A stretch of DNA of 42,811 nucleotides from an uncultured Prevotella sp. Lineage in GTDB: Bacteria > Bacteroidota > Bacteroidia > Bacteroidales > Bacteroidaceae. Position numbers and translations under genes: made by a program. This document shows, piece after piece, positions 14,283-23,227 of the stretch. The first letter of the stretch is position 1, and each line of letters opens with the position of its first letter. The notes beneath the pieces are model-generated. The model did not search any database. It saw nothing but the letters and a program-made list of their open reading frames with translations, and had not been told where the DNA came from. The stretch covers positions 1 to 42,811 of the forward strand of contig CAKPWR010000018.1 in assembly GCA_934196725.1 (NCBI GenBank). The letters are read 5' to 3'.

Positions 14283-15269
14283 GTGATAAAAGATTATTTT
14301 AAGATAGAAAAGAACCCGAAAAAGGGACTCCTACCACTGGAATGGGTGATGCTGGGATATATGGCTGTTACTGTCATTACCATGCTCTTTACCTATACCA
14401 AGCTGGTAAACCCGGAAGAGATGCTTTGGGGACGACTGAGGGTTCTCGCCATGACTGCAGCCCTATGGGCAGTATACAGAATGGCACCTTGCAGGATAAC
14501 CAAGATAGTAAGAATCATGGCGCAGATAGCTCTGCTTGCCTGGTGGTATCCAGACACTTACGAAATCAACCGGATATTTCCCAACCTGGACCATATTTTC
14601 GCCGGATGGGAACAGGACCTCTTCGGATGTCAGCCAGCCCTGCTCTTTGCCAAGGCAATGCCATGGGCGGTAGTAAGCGAACTGATGTCGATGGGCTACT
14701 TCATGTACTATCCGATGATAGCAGTAATCGTACTCTACTATTTCTTCTGCAGATATTATGAGGCTGAGCGTGCATCTTTTGTGGTGTTGGCAAGCTTCTT
14801 CATCTATTATGTCATCTACATCTTCGTACCGGTAGTAGGACCGACGTTCTATTTTGATGCCGTGGGAGTCAGAGACATCGCACAGGGAATCTTCCCGGCA
14901 ATGGGCGATTACTTCAACAGCCACAGCAACTGTCTGCCTACTCCAGGCTATACAGATGGTATATTCTACCAACTCGTAGAGGATGCCAAGGCGGCAGGCG
15001 AACGTCCTACGGCAGCCTTCCCTAGTTCGCATGTAGGTGTAAGTACGGTCATCATGCTGCTGGGCTGGCATACGGGCAAGCACAAACTGGTTTATGCGAT
15101 GTTGCCATTCTACATCTTCCTGTGTCTGGCCACCGTTTATATCCAGGCACATTATCTCATTGATGCTGTGGCAGGTCTCGTTTCGGGCGTTGTCCTCTAC
15201 TTCGCCCTGATGGCAGTATCCAAGCACATGATAGAAAACAACTCATCTTCCCGAATGAGATTCAGATAA
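14283..15269 (+). CDS. phosphatase PAP2 family membrane protein
   Basis: Inner-membrane phosphatase of the PAP2 superfamily with several hydrophobic helices. The catalytic signature appears as AAFPSSHVGVST followed by QAHYLIDAVAG, giving the SxxH and xxxxxxHxxxD elements. The start is uncertain. An upstream in-frame ATG (14223) would overlap the epimerase and translate the heptamer repeat, so the GTG at 14283 (VIKDYFKIEK, 328 residues) or the ATG at 14349 is more likely. Substrates in this family are lipid phosphates such as phosphatidic acid or undecaprenyl pyrophosphate. Its length is above simple PgpB proteins because of an extra N-terminal membrane region. Confidence 0.82.
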   Translation: MIKDYFKIEKNPKKGLLPLEWVMLGYMAVTVITMLFTYTKLVNPEEMLWGRLRVLAMTAALWAVYRMAPCRITKIVRIMAQIALLAWWYPDTYEINRIFPNLDHIFAGWEQDLFGCQPALLFAKAMPWAVVSELMSMGYFMYYPMIAVIVLYYFFCRYYEAERASFVVLASFFIYYVIYIFVPVVGPTFYFDAVGVRDIAQGIFPAMGDYFNSHSNCLPTPGYTDGIFYQLVEDAKAAGERPTAAFPSSHVGVSTVIMLLGWHTGKHKLVYAMLPFYIFLCLATVYIQAHYLIDAVAGLVSGVVLYFALMAVSKHMIENNSSSRMRFR

Positions 15270-15321
15270 AGACAGATATATATAATAACAACATTAATTT
15301 GAATAGAATTCATCTAGAACA

Positions 15322-16656
15322 ATGAAGAAACTATTTATTGAGACTTATGGCTGCCAGATGAACGTGGCAGACAGCGAGGTAGTTGCCTCTGTGATGCAGA
15401 TGGCAGGCTACGAGATTTGTGAGAAAGAAGAAGAGGCTGATGCTATCTTCCTGAACACCTGCAGTATCCGCGAGAATGCGGAAAACAAGATTTACCATCG
15501 CCTCGACACCCTCCATGCTGAGCAGAAGAAGGGCAGAAAGGTGATTCTCGGCGTATTGGGCTGCATGGCTGAGCGCGTGAAGGATGACCTCATCCAGAAC
15601 CACTATGCCAACCTGGTCTGTGGACCAGACAGCTATCTCAACCTGCCGGATATGATTGCGCAGTGCGAGATGGGTACAAACGCCATCAACATCGAACTTT
15701 CAAAGACCGAGACTTACCGTGACATCGTGCCTCAGCGCATCGGTGGCAACAGAGTGAGCGGTTTCGTAAGCATCATGCGTGGTTGCAACAACTTCTGCCA
15801 CTACTGCATCGTGCCTTATACCCGTGGACGTGAGCGCAGCCGCGATGCCGAGAGCATCCTGCGTGAGGTTCGCGATTTACAGCAGCGTGGCTTCAAGGAA
15901 GTTACCCTGCTTGGACAGAATGTAAACAGTTATGGTCTCTCGCCATCGGGCAAGCGCGAGGAAGGCAGTCTTTCCTTTGCCGAGCTCCTCCACATGGTAG
16001 CCCAGGCTGTACCGGATATGCGTGTACGCTTCACCACCTCTAACCCAGAGGATATGACCGAGGACATTCTCCACGCCATTGCCGAAGAGCCAAACCTCTG
16101 CAAGCATATCCACTTCCCAGCACAGAGCGGAAGCAATAAGATTTTGAAGCTGATGAACCGCAAATACACCCGTGAGGAGTATCTGCAGCGCATCGCCGAC
16201 ATCAAGCGCATCATTCCAGGCTGCGGCATCACCACCGACATCTTCGTGGGTTATCACGACGAGACCGAGGAAGACCATCAGGAAACCCTCTCGCTGGTGA
16301 AGGAAGTAGGCTTCGACAGCGCCTTCATGTTCAAGTATTCAGAGCGTCCGGGTACCTATGCTGCCAAGCATCTGCCAGACAACGTTTCTGAGGAAACCAA
16401 GATTGCCCGCCTCAACGAGCTTATCAAACTGCAGACCGAGGTGAGTGCCGAGCAGAACAAGAAGGATGAGGGCAAGGAATTCACCATCCTCATCGAGAAC
16501 TTCAGCAAGCGCAGCCGTGAGCAGATGATGGGTCGCACCGAGCAGAACAAGGCGGTAGTCATCGACAAGGGCAACCACCATATCGGAGAATTCGTGAAGG
16601 TCCGCATCACCGGTTCTACTTCAGCAACTCTCTTCGGAGAAGAAGTAAAAGAGTAA
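15322..16656 (+). CDS. miaB: tRNA-2-methylthio-N6-dimethylallyladenosine synthase
   Basis: Radical-SAM methylthiotransferase adding the 2-methylthio group to i6A37 of tRNAs; 444 residues, normal length. The N-terminal UPF0004 domain begins FIETYGCQMNVADSE, with cluster ligands at C11, in NTCSIRENAE, and in LGCMAER. The radical-SAM triad is C155, C159 and C162 in RGCNNFCHYC. A C-terminal TRAM domain ends the protein. YGCQMN and the RENAE segment favour MiaB over MtaB or RimO. The start lies 46 bp after a TATATATATAATAA stretch. A terminator that overlaps the next promoter follows. Confidence 0.95.
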   Translation: MKKLFIETYGCQMNVADSEVVASVMQMAGYEICEKEEEADAIFLNTCSIRENAENKIYHRLDTLHAEQKKGRKVILGVLGCMAERVKDDLIQNHYANLVCGPDSYLNLPDMIAQCEMGTNAINIELSKTETYRDIVPQRIGGNRVSGFVSIMRGCNNFCHYCIVPYTRGRERSRDAESILREVRDLQQRGFKEVTLLGQNVNSYGLSPSGKREEGSLSFAELLHMVAQAVPDMRVRFTTSNPEDMTEDILHAIAEEPNLCKHIHFPAQSGSNKILKLMNRKYTREEYLQRIADIKRIIPGCGITTDIFVGYHDETEEDHQETLSLVKEVGFDSAFMFKYSERPGTYAAKHLPDNVSEETKIARLNELIKLQTEVSAEQNKKDEGKEFTILIENFSKRSREQMMGRTEQNKAVVIDKGNHHIGEFVKVRITGSTSATLFGEEVKE

Positions 16657-16729
16657 GAATGAATCTTCAGAAAAAGAAGTGAAAATATACCCTATCACTC
16701 TTTGAAGAAGAAAAAACAAAGAAAACCAA

Positions 16730-16761
16730 AAGAAAACCGCTAAAAATTTGGCGGTTTTCTT
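16730..16761 (+). terminator. terminator after miaB, overlapping the next promoter
   Basis: AAGAAAACCGC (16730-16740) pairs perfectly with GCGGTTTTCTT (16751-16761). The 10-nt loop contains the TTTG -33 box of the downstream ABC transporter promoter. Confidence 0.75.
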
Positions 16762-16778
16762 AAAAAGCACTATATTTG
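16747..16778 (+). promoter_or_regulatory. ABC transporter operon promoter, nearly leaderless
   Basis: TTTG at 16747-16750, a 20-bp spacer and TATATTTG at 16771-16778. The ATG follows after only five bases at 16784, so the predicted leader is 0-3 nt. Confidence 0.75.
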
Positions 16779-16783
16779 CACCT

Positions 16784-18637
16784 ATGAAGGAATTTTTGCA
16801 AATCTTACGCCGATTCGTCCCTCCATACAAGAAGTATCTGGGGCTGTCTATTCTGTTCAATATCCTGTCTGCGGTATTGAACATCTTTTCGTTTGCAGCC
16901 TTGATACCAATCCTGCAGATTCTGTTCCAGGTAGACGGTGGTATCCGTGCCAATGACTATATGGAATGGGACGGAAGTTTTGATACCGTCAAGGAGGTAG
17001 CTACCAACAACCTGTATTACTATATCCAGGAGTTTATCGTTGCACATAGTGCCTCCTTAGCCCTTCTGGTCATCGGCTTGTTCCTTGCTTTCATGACTTT
17101 CCTCAAGACGGGAGCCTACTTCCTGTCTTCAGCCACTATTATCCCTATCCGTACAGGTATCGTCCGCGATATCCGCAACCAGCTCTATCAGAAGATTACC
17201 TCGCTGTCTCTTGGTTTCTTCAGCGAGGAGCGCAAAGGAGACATCATCGCCCGAATGAGCGGTGACGTGCAGGAAGTGGAGAACAGCATCATGTCTTCAC
17301 TCGACATGCTCTTCAAGAATCCTATCCTGATTCTCTTCTATTTCATCACGCTGATCTGTATCAGCTGGCAGCTCACCCTCTTCACCATCATCTTTGTACC
17401 ACCATTCGGCTGGTTCATGGGATTCGTGGGCAAGAAGCTGAAAGCTAAAAGTACAGAAGCACAGGCTCTTTGGAGCGATACGATGAGTATGGTGGAAGAA
17501 ACCTTGGGCGGATTGCGCATCATCAAGGCTTTCTGCGCAGAGGATAAGATGAACTGGCGTTTCGACCAGGTTAACAGCAACTACCGCGACAACATCATGC
17601 GCGTGAACATCCGCCAGCAGATGGCTCACCCGATGAGTGAGTTCCTGGGAACCATCCTTATCGTAGTGGTATTGTGGTTTGGCGGTATTCTGGTATTGGA
17701 CTATGGCAGAATCGACGGTCCTACCATCATCTTCTATCTCGTGATGCTCTACAGCATCATCAACCCGTTGAAGGAATTCTCCAAGGCGAGCTATAATATC
17801 CCGAAGGGATTGGCAAGCATGGAGCGTATCGACAAGATTCTTCAGGCAGAGGTGGAAATCAAGGACAAGGAGAACCCAGAGCATATCAGCAGCTTTGAGC
17901 ATCAGATAGAGTTCCGCCATGTTTCCTTCGCCTATACCGACCATCAGAACGATGAGCTGGTTTATGTCTTAAAGGATATCAACCTCGTGATTCCTAAGGG
18001 AAAGACCATCGCACTGGTGGGACAGAGCGGTAGCGGAAAGAGTACGATGCTCGACCTGATTCCTCGTTACTACGATGTACAGGAGGGCGAGGTGCTCATC
18101 GACGGCATCAATGTGAAAAACCTTGCCGTTCACGACCTTCGCCAGCTGATAGGTAACGTGAACCAGGAGGCTATCCTCTTCAATGCCAGTTTCAAGGACA
18201 ACATCCGCTTCGGCAAGACCGATGCTACCGACGATGAGATTGCCAATGCGGCAAAGATTGCCAATGCATACGAATTCATCACCAAGTCGGAACATGGCTT
18301 CGATACAGGTATCGGCGACCGTGGCGGCAGACTCTCCGGCGGTCAGCGCCAGCGTGTGAGCATCGCCCGTGCCATCCTCAAGAATCCTCCTATCCTCATC
18401 CTCGACGAGGCAACATCCGCTCTTGATACCGAGAGCGAGCGTCTGGTTCAGGATGCCTTGGAGAAACTGATGAAGACCCGTACCACCGTGGCTGTAGCCC
18501 ACCGACTGAGTACCATCAAGCATGCAGACGAGATCTGCGTACTGCATGAGGGAAAGATTGTGGAGCGTGGCACCCACGATGAACTGATTGGAAAAGACGG
18601 ATATTACAAGAAGTTGCATGATATGCAGCAGGTGTAA
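16784..18637 (+). CDS. ABC transporter permease/ATP-binding protein, MsbA-like exporter
   Basis: Half-transporter of 617 residues. A six-helix type IV exporter membrane domain (about 1-330) precedes a nucleotide-binding domain with Walker A GQSGSGKST at 413-421, signature LSGGQRQR from 517, and Walker B ILILDEATSALD. All catalytic motifs are intact. MKEFLQILRRFVPPYKKYL is the usual start of Bacteroidales homologues, so the ATG at 16784 is chosen over an in-frame codon at 16748 that lies inside the promoter. Next to an LpxL-like acyltransferase, lipid A or glycolipid flipping is the likely job. It heads a run of five genes. Confidence 0.87.
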   Translation: MKEFLQILRRFVPPYKKYLGLSILFNILSAVLNIFSFAALIPILQILFQVDGGIRANDYMEWDGSFDTVKEVATNNLYYYIQEFIVAHSASLALLVIGLFLAFMTFLKTGAYFLSSATIIPIRTGIVRDIRNQLYQKITSLSLGFFSEERKGDIIARMSGDVQEVENSIMSSLDMLFKNPILILFYFITLICISWQLTLFTIIFVPPFGWFMGFVGKKLKAKSTEAQALWSDTMSMVEETLGGLRIIKAFCAEDKMNWRFDQVNSNYRDNIMRVNIRQQMAHPMSEFLGTILIVVVLWFGGILVLDYGRIDGPTIIFYLVMLYSIINPLKEFSKASYNIPKGLASMERIDKILQAEVEIKDKENPEHISSFEHQIEFRHVSFAYTDHQNDELVYVLKDINLVIPKGKTIALVGQSGSGKSTMLDLIPRYYDVQEGEVLIDGINVKNLAVHDLRQLIGNVNQEAILFNASFKDNIRFGKTDATDDEIANAAKIANAYEFITKSEHGFDTGIGDRGGRLSGGQRQRVSIARAILKNPPILILDEATSALDTESERLVQDALEKLMKTRTTVAVAHRLSTIKHADEICVLHEGKIVERGTHDELIGKDGYYKKLHDMQQV

Positions 18638-18643
18638 TAACAA

Positions 18644-18678
18644 TGTTAAGTGTTGAATGTTGAATGTTAAATGTTAAG
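18644..18678 (+). repeat. heptamer repeat array (TGTTRAN)
   Basis: Five consecutive 7-mers of the form TGTTAAG/TGTTGAA in the 89-bp gap between the ABC transporter and the acyltransferase. No ORF is supported here. Confidence 0.75.
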
Positions 18679-18726
18679 TTGCATTCTTGCTTATATATAT
18701 AATAAAAGGTGTAAATCATAGGACTT

Positions 18727-19653
18727 ATGATAAAGATTGTTTATGCATTGTTTTATGCAATATCACTGCTACCATTCAGGTTGCTCTATTGCATTGCCGA
18801 TTTCGAGTACTTCATGATGTATCGCGTCATCAAGTACCGCAGAGGTATTGTGCGTAAGAATCTCACCACCTCTTTTCCTGAGAAATCAGAAGAAGAGATT
18901 GTTGACATTGAGAAGAAGTTCTATCGCTGGTTCAGCGATTACTTCTTCGAGGCTGTCAAGTTGCTCAGCATCAGCGACAAGGAGTTGCGCAAGCGATTCC
19001 AGGTCATCAACAGCGAGGAGGTGGAGCAATGTTTCCAGGAAGGTCAGAATGTGGCAGCCATCCTAGGCCATTACTGCAACTGGGAGTGGCTCTCGTGCGT
19101 GGGCATCGAACTGCCAAAATCCCGCAAGATGGGGCTCATCTATCATCCTCTTCGCAACCATGCCTTCGACGAACTCTTCAAGCGCATCCGTTCTCACGAG
19201 GAGAACGGCGTGGTAGTTCCTAAGAAAGACATCCTCCGCTATCTGGTGGATTACAAGCGCAAGGGCATTATGAGCATCTTCGGCTACATCAGCGACCAGG
19301 GACCTAAGTGGGAGAACATCCACCTGTGGCTTCCTTTCCTCAACCATCCTGAAACCCCAGTGTTTACCGGCGGCGAGAGAATCATGAGGAAGATGAACGA
19401 TGCCGTGTTCTATGTAGAAATGTCGCGTCCGAAGCGAGGCTATTATACTGCCACTTACAAGCTTATCACCCGTGAACCCAACTCATTGCCGGAGCACGAG
19501 ATTACCCGCCGCTTCTTCCAGATGCTGGAAGAAACCATCCGCAGGAATCCACCTTATTATTTATGGACGCATAACAGATGGAAGCGAACCCGGGAGGAGT
19601 TTGACAAGCGATATGAAATCAAAAACGGTAAAGTAATTCCTAAAGAATCATGA
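18727..19653 (+). CDS. lysophospholipid/lipid A acyltransferase, LpxL/HtrB family
   Basis: Membrane-associated acyltransferase of 308 residues. An N-terminal hydrophobic segment is followed by the HX4E catalytic motif with H115 and E120 in GHYCNWEW. The later RNPPYYLWTHNRWKR segment near the C-terminus is typical of LpxL-like enzymes (usually WxHxRWK). The family adds secondary acyl chains to Kdo-lipid A. The gene overlaps the next by four bases (ATGA), so the two are translationally coupled. A TATATATATAATAA stretch lies about 25-35 bp before the start. Confidence 0.85.
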   Translation: MIKIVYALFYAISLLPFRLLYCIADFEYFMMYRVIKYRRGIVRKNLTTSFPEKSEEEIVDIEKKFYRWFSDYFFEAVKLLSISDKELRKRFQVINSEEVEQCFQEGQNVAAILGHYCNWEWLSCVGIELPKSRKMGLIYHPLRNHAFDELFKRIRSHEENGVVVPKKDILRYLVDYKRKGIMSIFGYISDQGPKWENIHLWLPFLNHPETPVFTGGERIMRKMNDAVFYVEMSRPKRGYYTATYKLITREPNSLPEHEITRRFFQMLEETIRRNPPYYLWTHNRWKRTREEFDKRYEIKNGKVIPKES

Positions 19654-20708
19654 GAATAGTTCTTTTCTGTGAAAACAAGTATGCCATAGACATACTTAAT
19701 CCGATACAAGAACATGTGACAAAGCAGCATTTGCCACACGAGATATTGTGGTATATCCACAAACCAAAGATAGACAGTTTTCCATACGCCGACCAGGTGA
19801 AATGGACCAACTCTATTCAGGAAGTCTATGACTTCCAGCCAGAGGCTATCTATGTGCCAGGCAACATTGTGCCTTACTATCTGCCAGGCGTCAAGATACA
19901 GGTATTCCACGGCTATGCCGCAGAGAAGAAAGACCACTGGATTATCCGCCGTTATTTTGACACCTATTTTACCCAAGGTCCTTACTTCACCTCCCACTTC
20001 GAGGCTCTGGCTAAGAAATATGGTGATTTCGAGGTATTGGAGACCGGATGGCCTAAGCAGGATTGGATCAAGGCAAACCTGCATAAATATGATGCCGACC
20101 GAGAGAAGCTGCTTAAGGAAAGCGGCAAGGAGACACTGATTCTCTACGCCCCAACCTTCTCGCCAAAACTCACGTCCCTACCTTATATCAAGGAAGAACT
20201 GGGCAAACTGGCTAAGGAGCGCAATGCCTTGGTAGTAATGAAGTTCCATCCGCTTACCCGCCAGGAATGGGTAGACGAATACCGTGAATGGGCAGCAACC
20301 AAGAAGGATGTTCTCTTCATCGACAAGGGAGAAAACGTGACGAAATATCAGCTGATGGCAGATACGCTCATCAGCGATACCTCTTCCACCATCTATGAGT
20401 TCCTGCTGCTCTCTCGTCCAGTCATCACCCTCGGCACCATTTCCAAGGTTATCTATTGGGAGAACATCACGGAGCCAGGTCAGCTGATTGCCGCCTACGA
20501 CCATGCCCTCACAGATCCTGAGGCGATAGCCAAGCGACAGTGGATAGTAGACAACTACGACCCATATCTGGACGGCAACGTATGCCAGCGCATGCTCGAC
20601 GGAGCAGAAGACTACATCCGCCGCCATGGTGTGCCGAAGAAAAGAAAGCTGAATCTCTGGCGTAAATATACCAGCATCAAGACATTTGGAAGAATCAAGA
20701 AAGGATAA
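19650..20708 (+). CDS. CDP-glycerol glycerophosphotransferase family protein
   Basis: The 352-residue product resembles the C-terminal catalytic part of TagB/TagF enzymes (Glyphos_transf). Key stretches are VFHGYAAEKKDHW, ILYAPTFSPKL, MKFHPLTRQEW and SDTSSTIYEFLLLSRPVI, which contain the conserved His and Ser/Thr residues that bind the CDP donor. In Gram-positives these enzymes build teichoic acid; here the neighbours imply phospho-glycerol or a related phospho-alcohol placed on LPS or another surface glycan. The donor may be made by the cytidylyltransferase two genes on. Coupled to the acyltransferase, and followed after 7 bp by the aminotransferase. Confidence 0.82.
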   Translation: MRIVLFCENKYAIDILNPIQEHVTKQHLPHEILWYIHKPKIDSFPYADQVKWTNSIQEVYDFQPEAIYVPGNIVPYYLPGVKIQVFHGYAAEKKDHWIIRRYFDTYFTQGPYFTSHFEALAKKYGDFEVLETGWPKQDWIKANLHKYDADREKLLKESGKETLILYAPTFSPKLTSLPYIKEELGKLAKERNALVVMKFHPLTRQEWVDEYREWAATKKDVLFIDKGENVTKYQLMADTLISDTSSTIYEFLLLSRPVITLGTISKVIYWENITEPGQLIAAYDHALTDPEAIAKRQWIVDNYDPYLDGNVCQRMLDGAEDYIRRHGVPKKRKLNLWRKYTSIKTFGRIKKG

Positions 20709-20715
20709 ATAAGAT

Positions 20716-21789
20716 ATGCTTAATTTTACAGTAGGACCTGTAATGGCAAGCGATGAGGTTAGAGCCATCGGTGCTGAGCAGGTGCCTTATTTCAGAACAG
20801 CAGAGTTCTCCGCCATCATGAAGGAGAACGAACAATTGATGAAGCAGTTTGCCAAGGCTTCAGACGATGCCCGCACAGTTTTCATCACAGGTTCGGGCAC
20901 AGCCTCTATGGAAGCTGTGGTCATGAATGTGTTCACTCCTGCCGACAAGGTTCTGGTAGTGAATGGCGGTAGCTTTGGCCACCGTTTCGTACAACTCTGT
21001 GATATTCATGAGATTCCACATACAGAAATCAAACTTGAGATGGGTACTCCACTCACGGCAGAAGACCTCAAACCCTACGAGGGACAAGGCTACACCGGCT
21101 TCCTCGTCAACCTGCATGAGACTTCTACCGGCGTACTCTACGACATCCAGATGATCAGCGACTTCTGTCATCGCAACCATATCTTCCTGGCAGTAGATTC
21201 CATCAGTTCATTCCTCGCTGACCCATTCAACATGAAGGAACTCGGCGTGAACGTGATGATTACGGGTTCACAGAAGGCACTGGCGTGTCCTCCAGGCATC
21301 TCTGTCATCATTCTCGATGCAGAGGCCATCAAGCGAGTAGAGGCAAACAAGGTAAAGTCAATGTACTTCGACCTGAAGGACGCCTTGAAGAACGGCGAGC
21401 GCGGACAGACTCCTTTCACCCCAGCCGTAGGAACCTTACTGCAGATTCATGCCCGACTGAAGGAGATAGAGCGTAATGGCGGTGTGGAGAGCGAGAACCA
21501 GCGCATGAAGATGCTTGCCGAAGATTTCAGAAGCAAGATCAAGGACCTGCCGTTCACCATCGTTTCCCAATCGATGTCGAATGCCGTTACTCCTCTGCAT
21601 CCACTGAACGCCTCTGCCTACGACATCTTCCTGAAGTTGAAAGACGAGTATGGCATCTGGGTATGTCCTAATGGTGGCGATATGGCAGAAAAGGTGTTCC
21701 GTGTAGGTCATCTCGGCAACCTGAGTCCGGAAGACAATACAATACTCGTTGATGCACTAAAGGATATGCAGGCTAAGGGACTGCTATAA
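20716..21789 (+). CDS. class V aminotransferase (PLP-dependent)
   Basis: The 357-residue product belongs to the alanine-glyoxylate/2-aminoethylphosphonate transaminase group of class V. It opens with [14 protein letters not shown], has the GSGTASMEA phosphate-binding turn near residue 57, VDSISSF with the PLP-contacting Asp, and GSQKAL with the Schiff-base Lys at 187. The substrate is not decided. The operon (CDP-glycerol-type transferase before, cytidylyltransferase after) suggests it makes a phosphorylated amino-alcohol, or supplies or uses an aminophosphonate. No PEP mutase or phosphonopyruvate decarboxylase is in the window, which weakens the phosphonate reading. Confidence 0.82.
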   Translation: MLNFTVGPVMASDEVRAIGAEQVPYFRTAEFSAIMKENEQLMKQFAKASDDARTVFITGSGTASMEAVVMNVFTPADKVLVVNGGSFGHRFVQLCDIHEIPHTEIKLEMGTPLTAEDLKPYEGQGYTGFLVNLHETSTGVLYDIQMISDFCHRNHIFLAVDSISSFLADPFNMKELGVNVMITGSQKALACPPGISVIILDAEAIKRVEANKVKSMYFDLKDALKNGERGQTPFTPAVGTLLQIHARLKEIERNGGVESENQRMKMLAEDFRSKIKDLPFTIVSQSMSNAVTPLHPLNASAYDIFLKLKDEYGIWVCPNGGDMAEKVFRVGHLGNLSPEDNTILVDALKDMQAKGLL

Positions 21790-21848
21790 AGGGGCAGCTA
21801 TAATATATATATAATAAGGTATAGAGAACTTTCAAGATAAAGAAACTT

Positions 21849-23195
21849 ATGGTTAAAGTCATCACATACGGTACTTACGACCTGCTTCATTATGGTCACA
21901 TCCGTCTCCTGGAGCGCGCCAAGGCTCTGGGTGACTACCTTATCGTGGGCGTAACCTCGGATACCTTCGACCGTGAGCGAGGCAAAATCAATGTACAGCA
22001 GTCACTTATGGAACGAGTGGAAGCCGTACGTGCCACCGGCATTGCCGATGAAATCATCATTGAGGAATACGAGGGACAGAAGATTGACGACATCAAGAGA
22101 CTGGACGTAGATATCTTTACCGTAGGTTCTGACTGGAGAGGCAAGTTTGACTATCTCAACGCCTATTGCAAGGTGGTTTATCTAGACCGCACCCAGGGCG
22201 TATCGAGCACGGAGATCAGAAGCGAGCAGCAGGTGGTGCGTCTCGGACTGGTAGGCGAATCGCCTATCCTCAACAAGATAGAGCGGGAAAGCCAATATGT
22301 CAATGGCCTGGAAACAGGAAAGGTTTTCTCCCTCAACAATAAATATCTCTCAGAGAATCTGCAGGCAGAGGAAAAGCAGGCAGCCAGCTTCCAGAAACTT
22401 CTGGACGAAAGCGATGCGCTCTATGTCATCTCTGCCCCAAGCAAGCATTATGCTCAGATAAAGGAGGCATTAGAAGCTGGCAAACACGTATTGTGCGAAT
22501 CGCCTATCACCCTTCAGCCTCAGCAATGGGAAGAGCTCAAGGCAATAGCAAAAGATAAGAAGGTAGTCTTGATGGACTCTATCAAAACCGCCTATTCCGT
22601 AGCCTATTACCGACTCTTACTCTTGGCAAAGGGCGGCATCATCGGTGATATCATGTCGGTGGATGCCACCTGCACCAGTCTGGTAGACTTCGACCCGACC
22701 CAGGATTCCCAGAAGAGTCTTTACGAATGGAACAGTATCTGCGCCTGGGGTCCGACGGCACTCCTGCCCATCTTCCAGCTCCTGGGCACCGAATACAGCA
22801 GCAAGCAGATAGCCACCCACTTCCTGGACGAGGCAAAGCGCTATGATGCCTTTACCAAGATATCTTTCCTCTACCCTCATGCCGTAGCTTCGCTGAAGGT
22901 AGGACAAGGCGTGAAGTCGGAAGGCGAATTGATTATCTCGGGCACCAAGGGCTATATCTACGTACCAGCCCCATGGTGGAAAACCGATTACTTCGAGGTG
23001 AGATACGAGAATCCGCAGAACAACAAGCGCTACTTCTACCAGCTGGATGGAGAAGGCTTGCGCTATATGCTCCTCTCCTTCCTCAAGGCAATCCGAACTG
23101 GCAAGGACTTCTCTTACGTATCCGATGATATCTCAAAAGAAATCGTCAGGACTATCGCAGATTTTGAAGCAAGAAAGGAAATGGTCATCATATAG
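21849..23195 (+). CDS. TagD-like cytidylyltransferase fused to Gfo/Idh/MocA-type domain
   Basis: Two-domain protein of 448 residues. Residues 1-130 are a glycerol-3-phosphate cytidylyltransferase-like domain with YGTYDLLHYGH (H14 and H17 of HxGH) and VSSTEIR at 118-124. The remaining 300 residues resemble a Gfo/Idh/MocA oxidoreductase: SAPSKHYAQIKEALEAGKHVLCESP fits the family's conserved region, but the usual catalytic EKP lysine is serine here. The N-terminal glycine motif (LGLVGESPILNKI) is also poor. The first domain should activate a phospho-alcohol with CTP. The second may be a dehydrogenase with altered chemistry or a binding domain. It ends the operon, and its stop lies inside a terminator stem. 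Confidence 0.82.
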   Translation: MVKVITYGTYDLLHYGHIRLLERAKALGDYLIVGVTSDTFDRERGKINVQQSLMERVEAVRATGIADEIIIEEYEGQKIDDIKRLDVDIFTVGSDWRGKFDYLNAYCKVVYLDRTQGVSSTEIRSEQQVVRLGLVGESPILNKIERESQYVNGLETGKVFSLNNKYLSENLQAEEKQAASFQKLLDESDALYVISAPSKHYAQIKEALEAGKHVLCESPITLQPQQWEELKAIAKDKKVVLMDSIKTAYSVAYYRLLLLAKGGIIGDIMSVDATCTSLVDFDPTQDSQKSLYEWNSICAWGPTALLPIFQLLGTEYSSKQIATHFLDEAKRYDAFTKISFLYPHAVASLKVGQGVKSEGELIISGTKGYIYVPAPWWKTDYFEVRYENPQNNKRYFYQLDGEGLRYMLLSFLKAIRTGKDFSYVSDDISKEIVRTIADFEARKEMVII

Positions 23196-23225
23196 GGTTT
23201 TCCTACATGATGACCATTTCTTTTA
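23178..23225. terminator. bidirectional terminator overlapping the stop codon
   Basis: GAAATGGTCATCAT (23178-23191) pairs perfectly with 23207-23220, followed by TTTTATATT. It separates the convergent fusion gene and GT2 gene. Confidence 0.7.
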
Positions 23226-23227
23226 TA

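Noticed and set aside
20716..23195. Full phosphonate (2-aminoethylphosphonate) pathway
   Set aside because: A PhnW-like aminotransferase alone is not enough; no PEP mutase or phosphonopyruvate decarboxylase is in the window.
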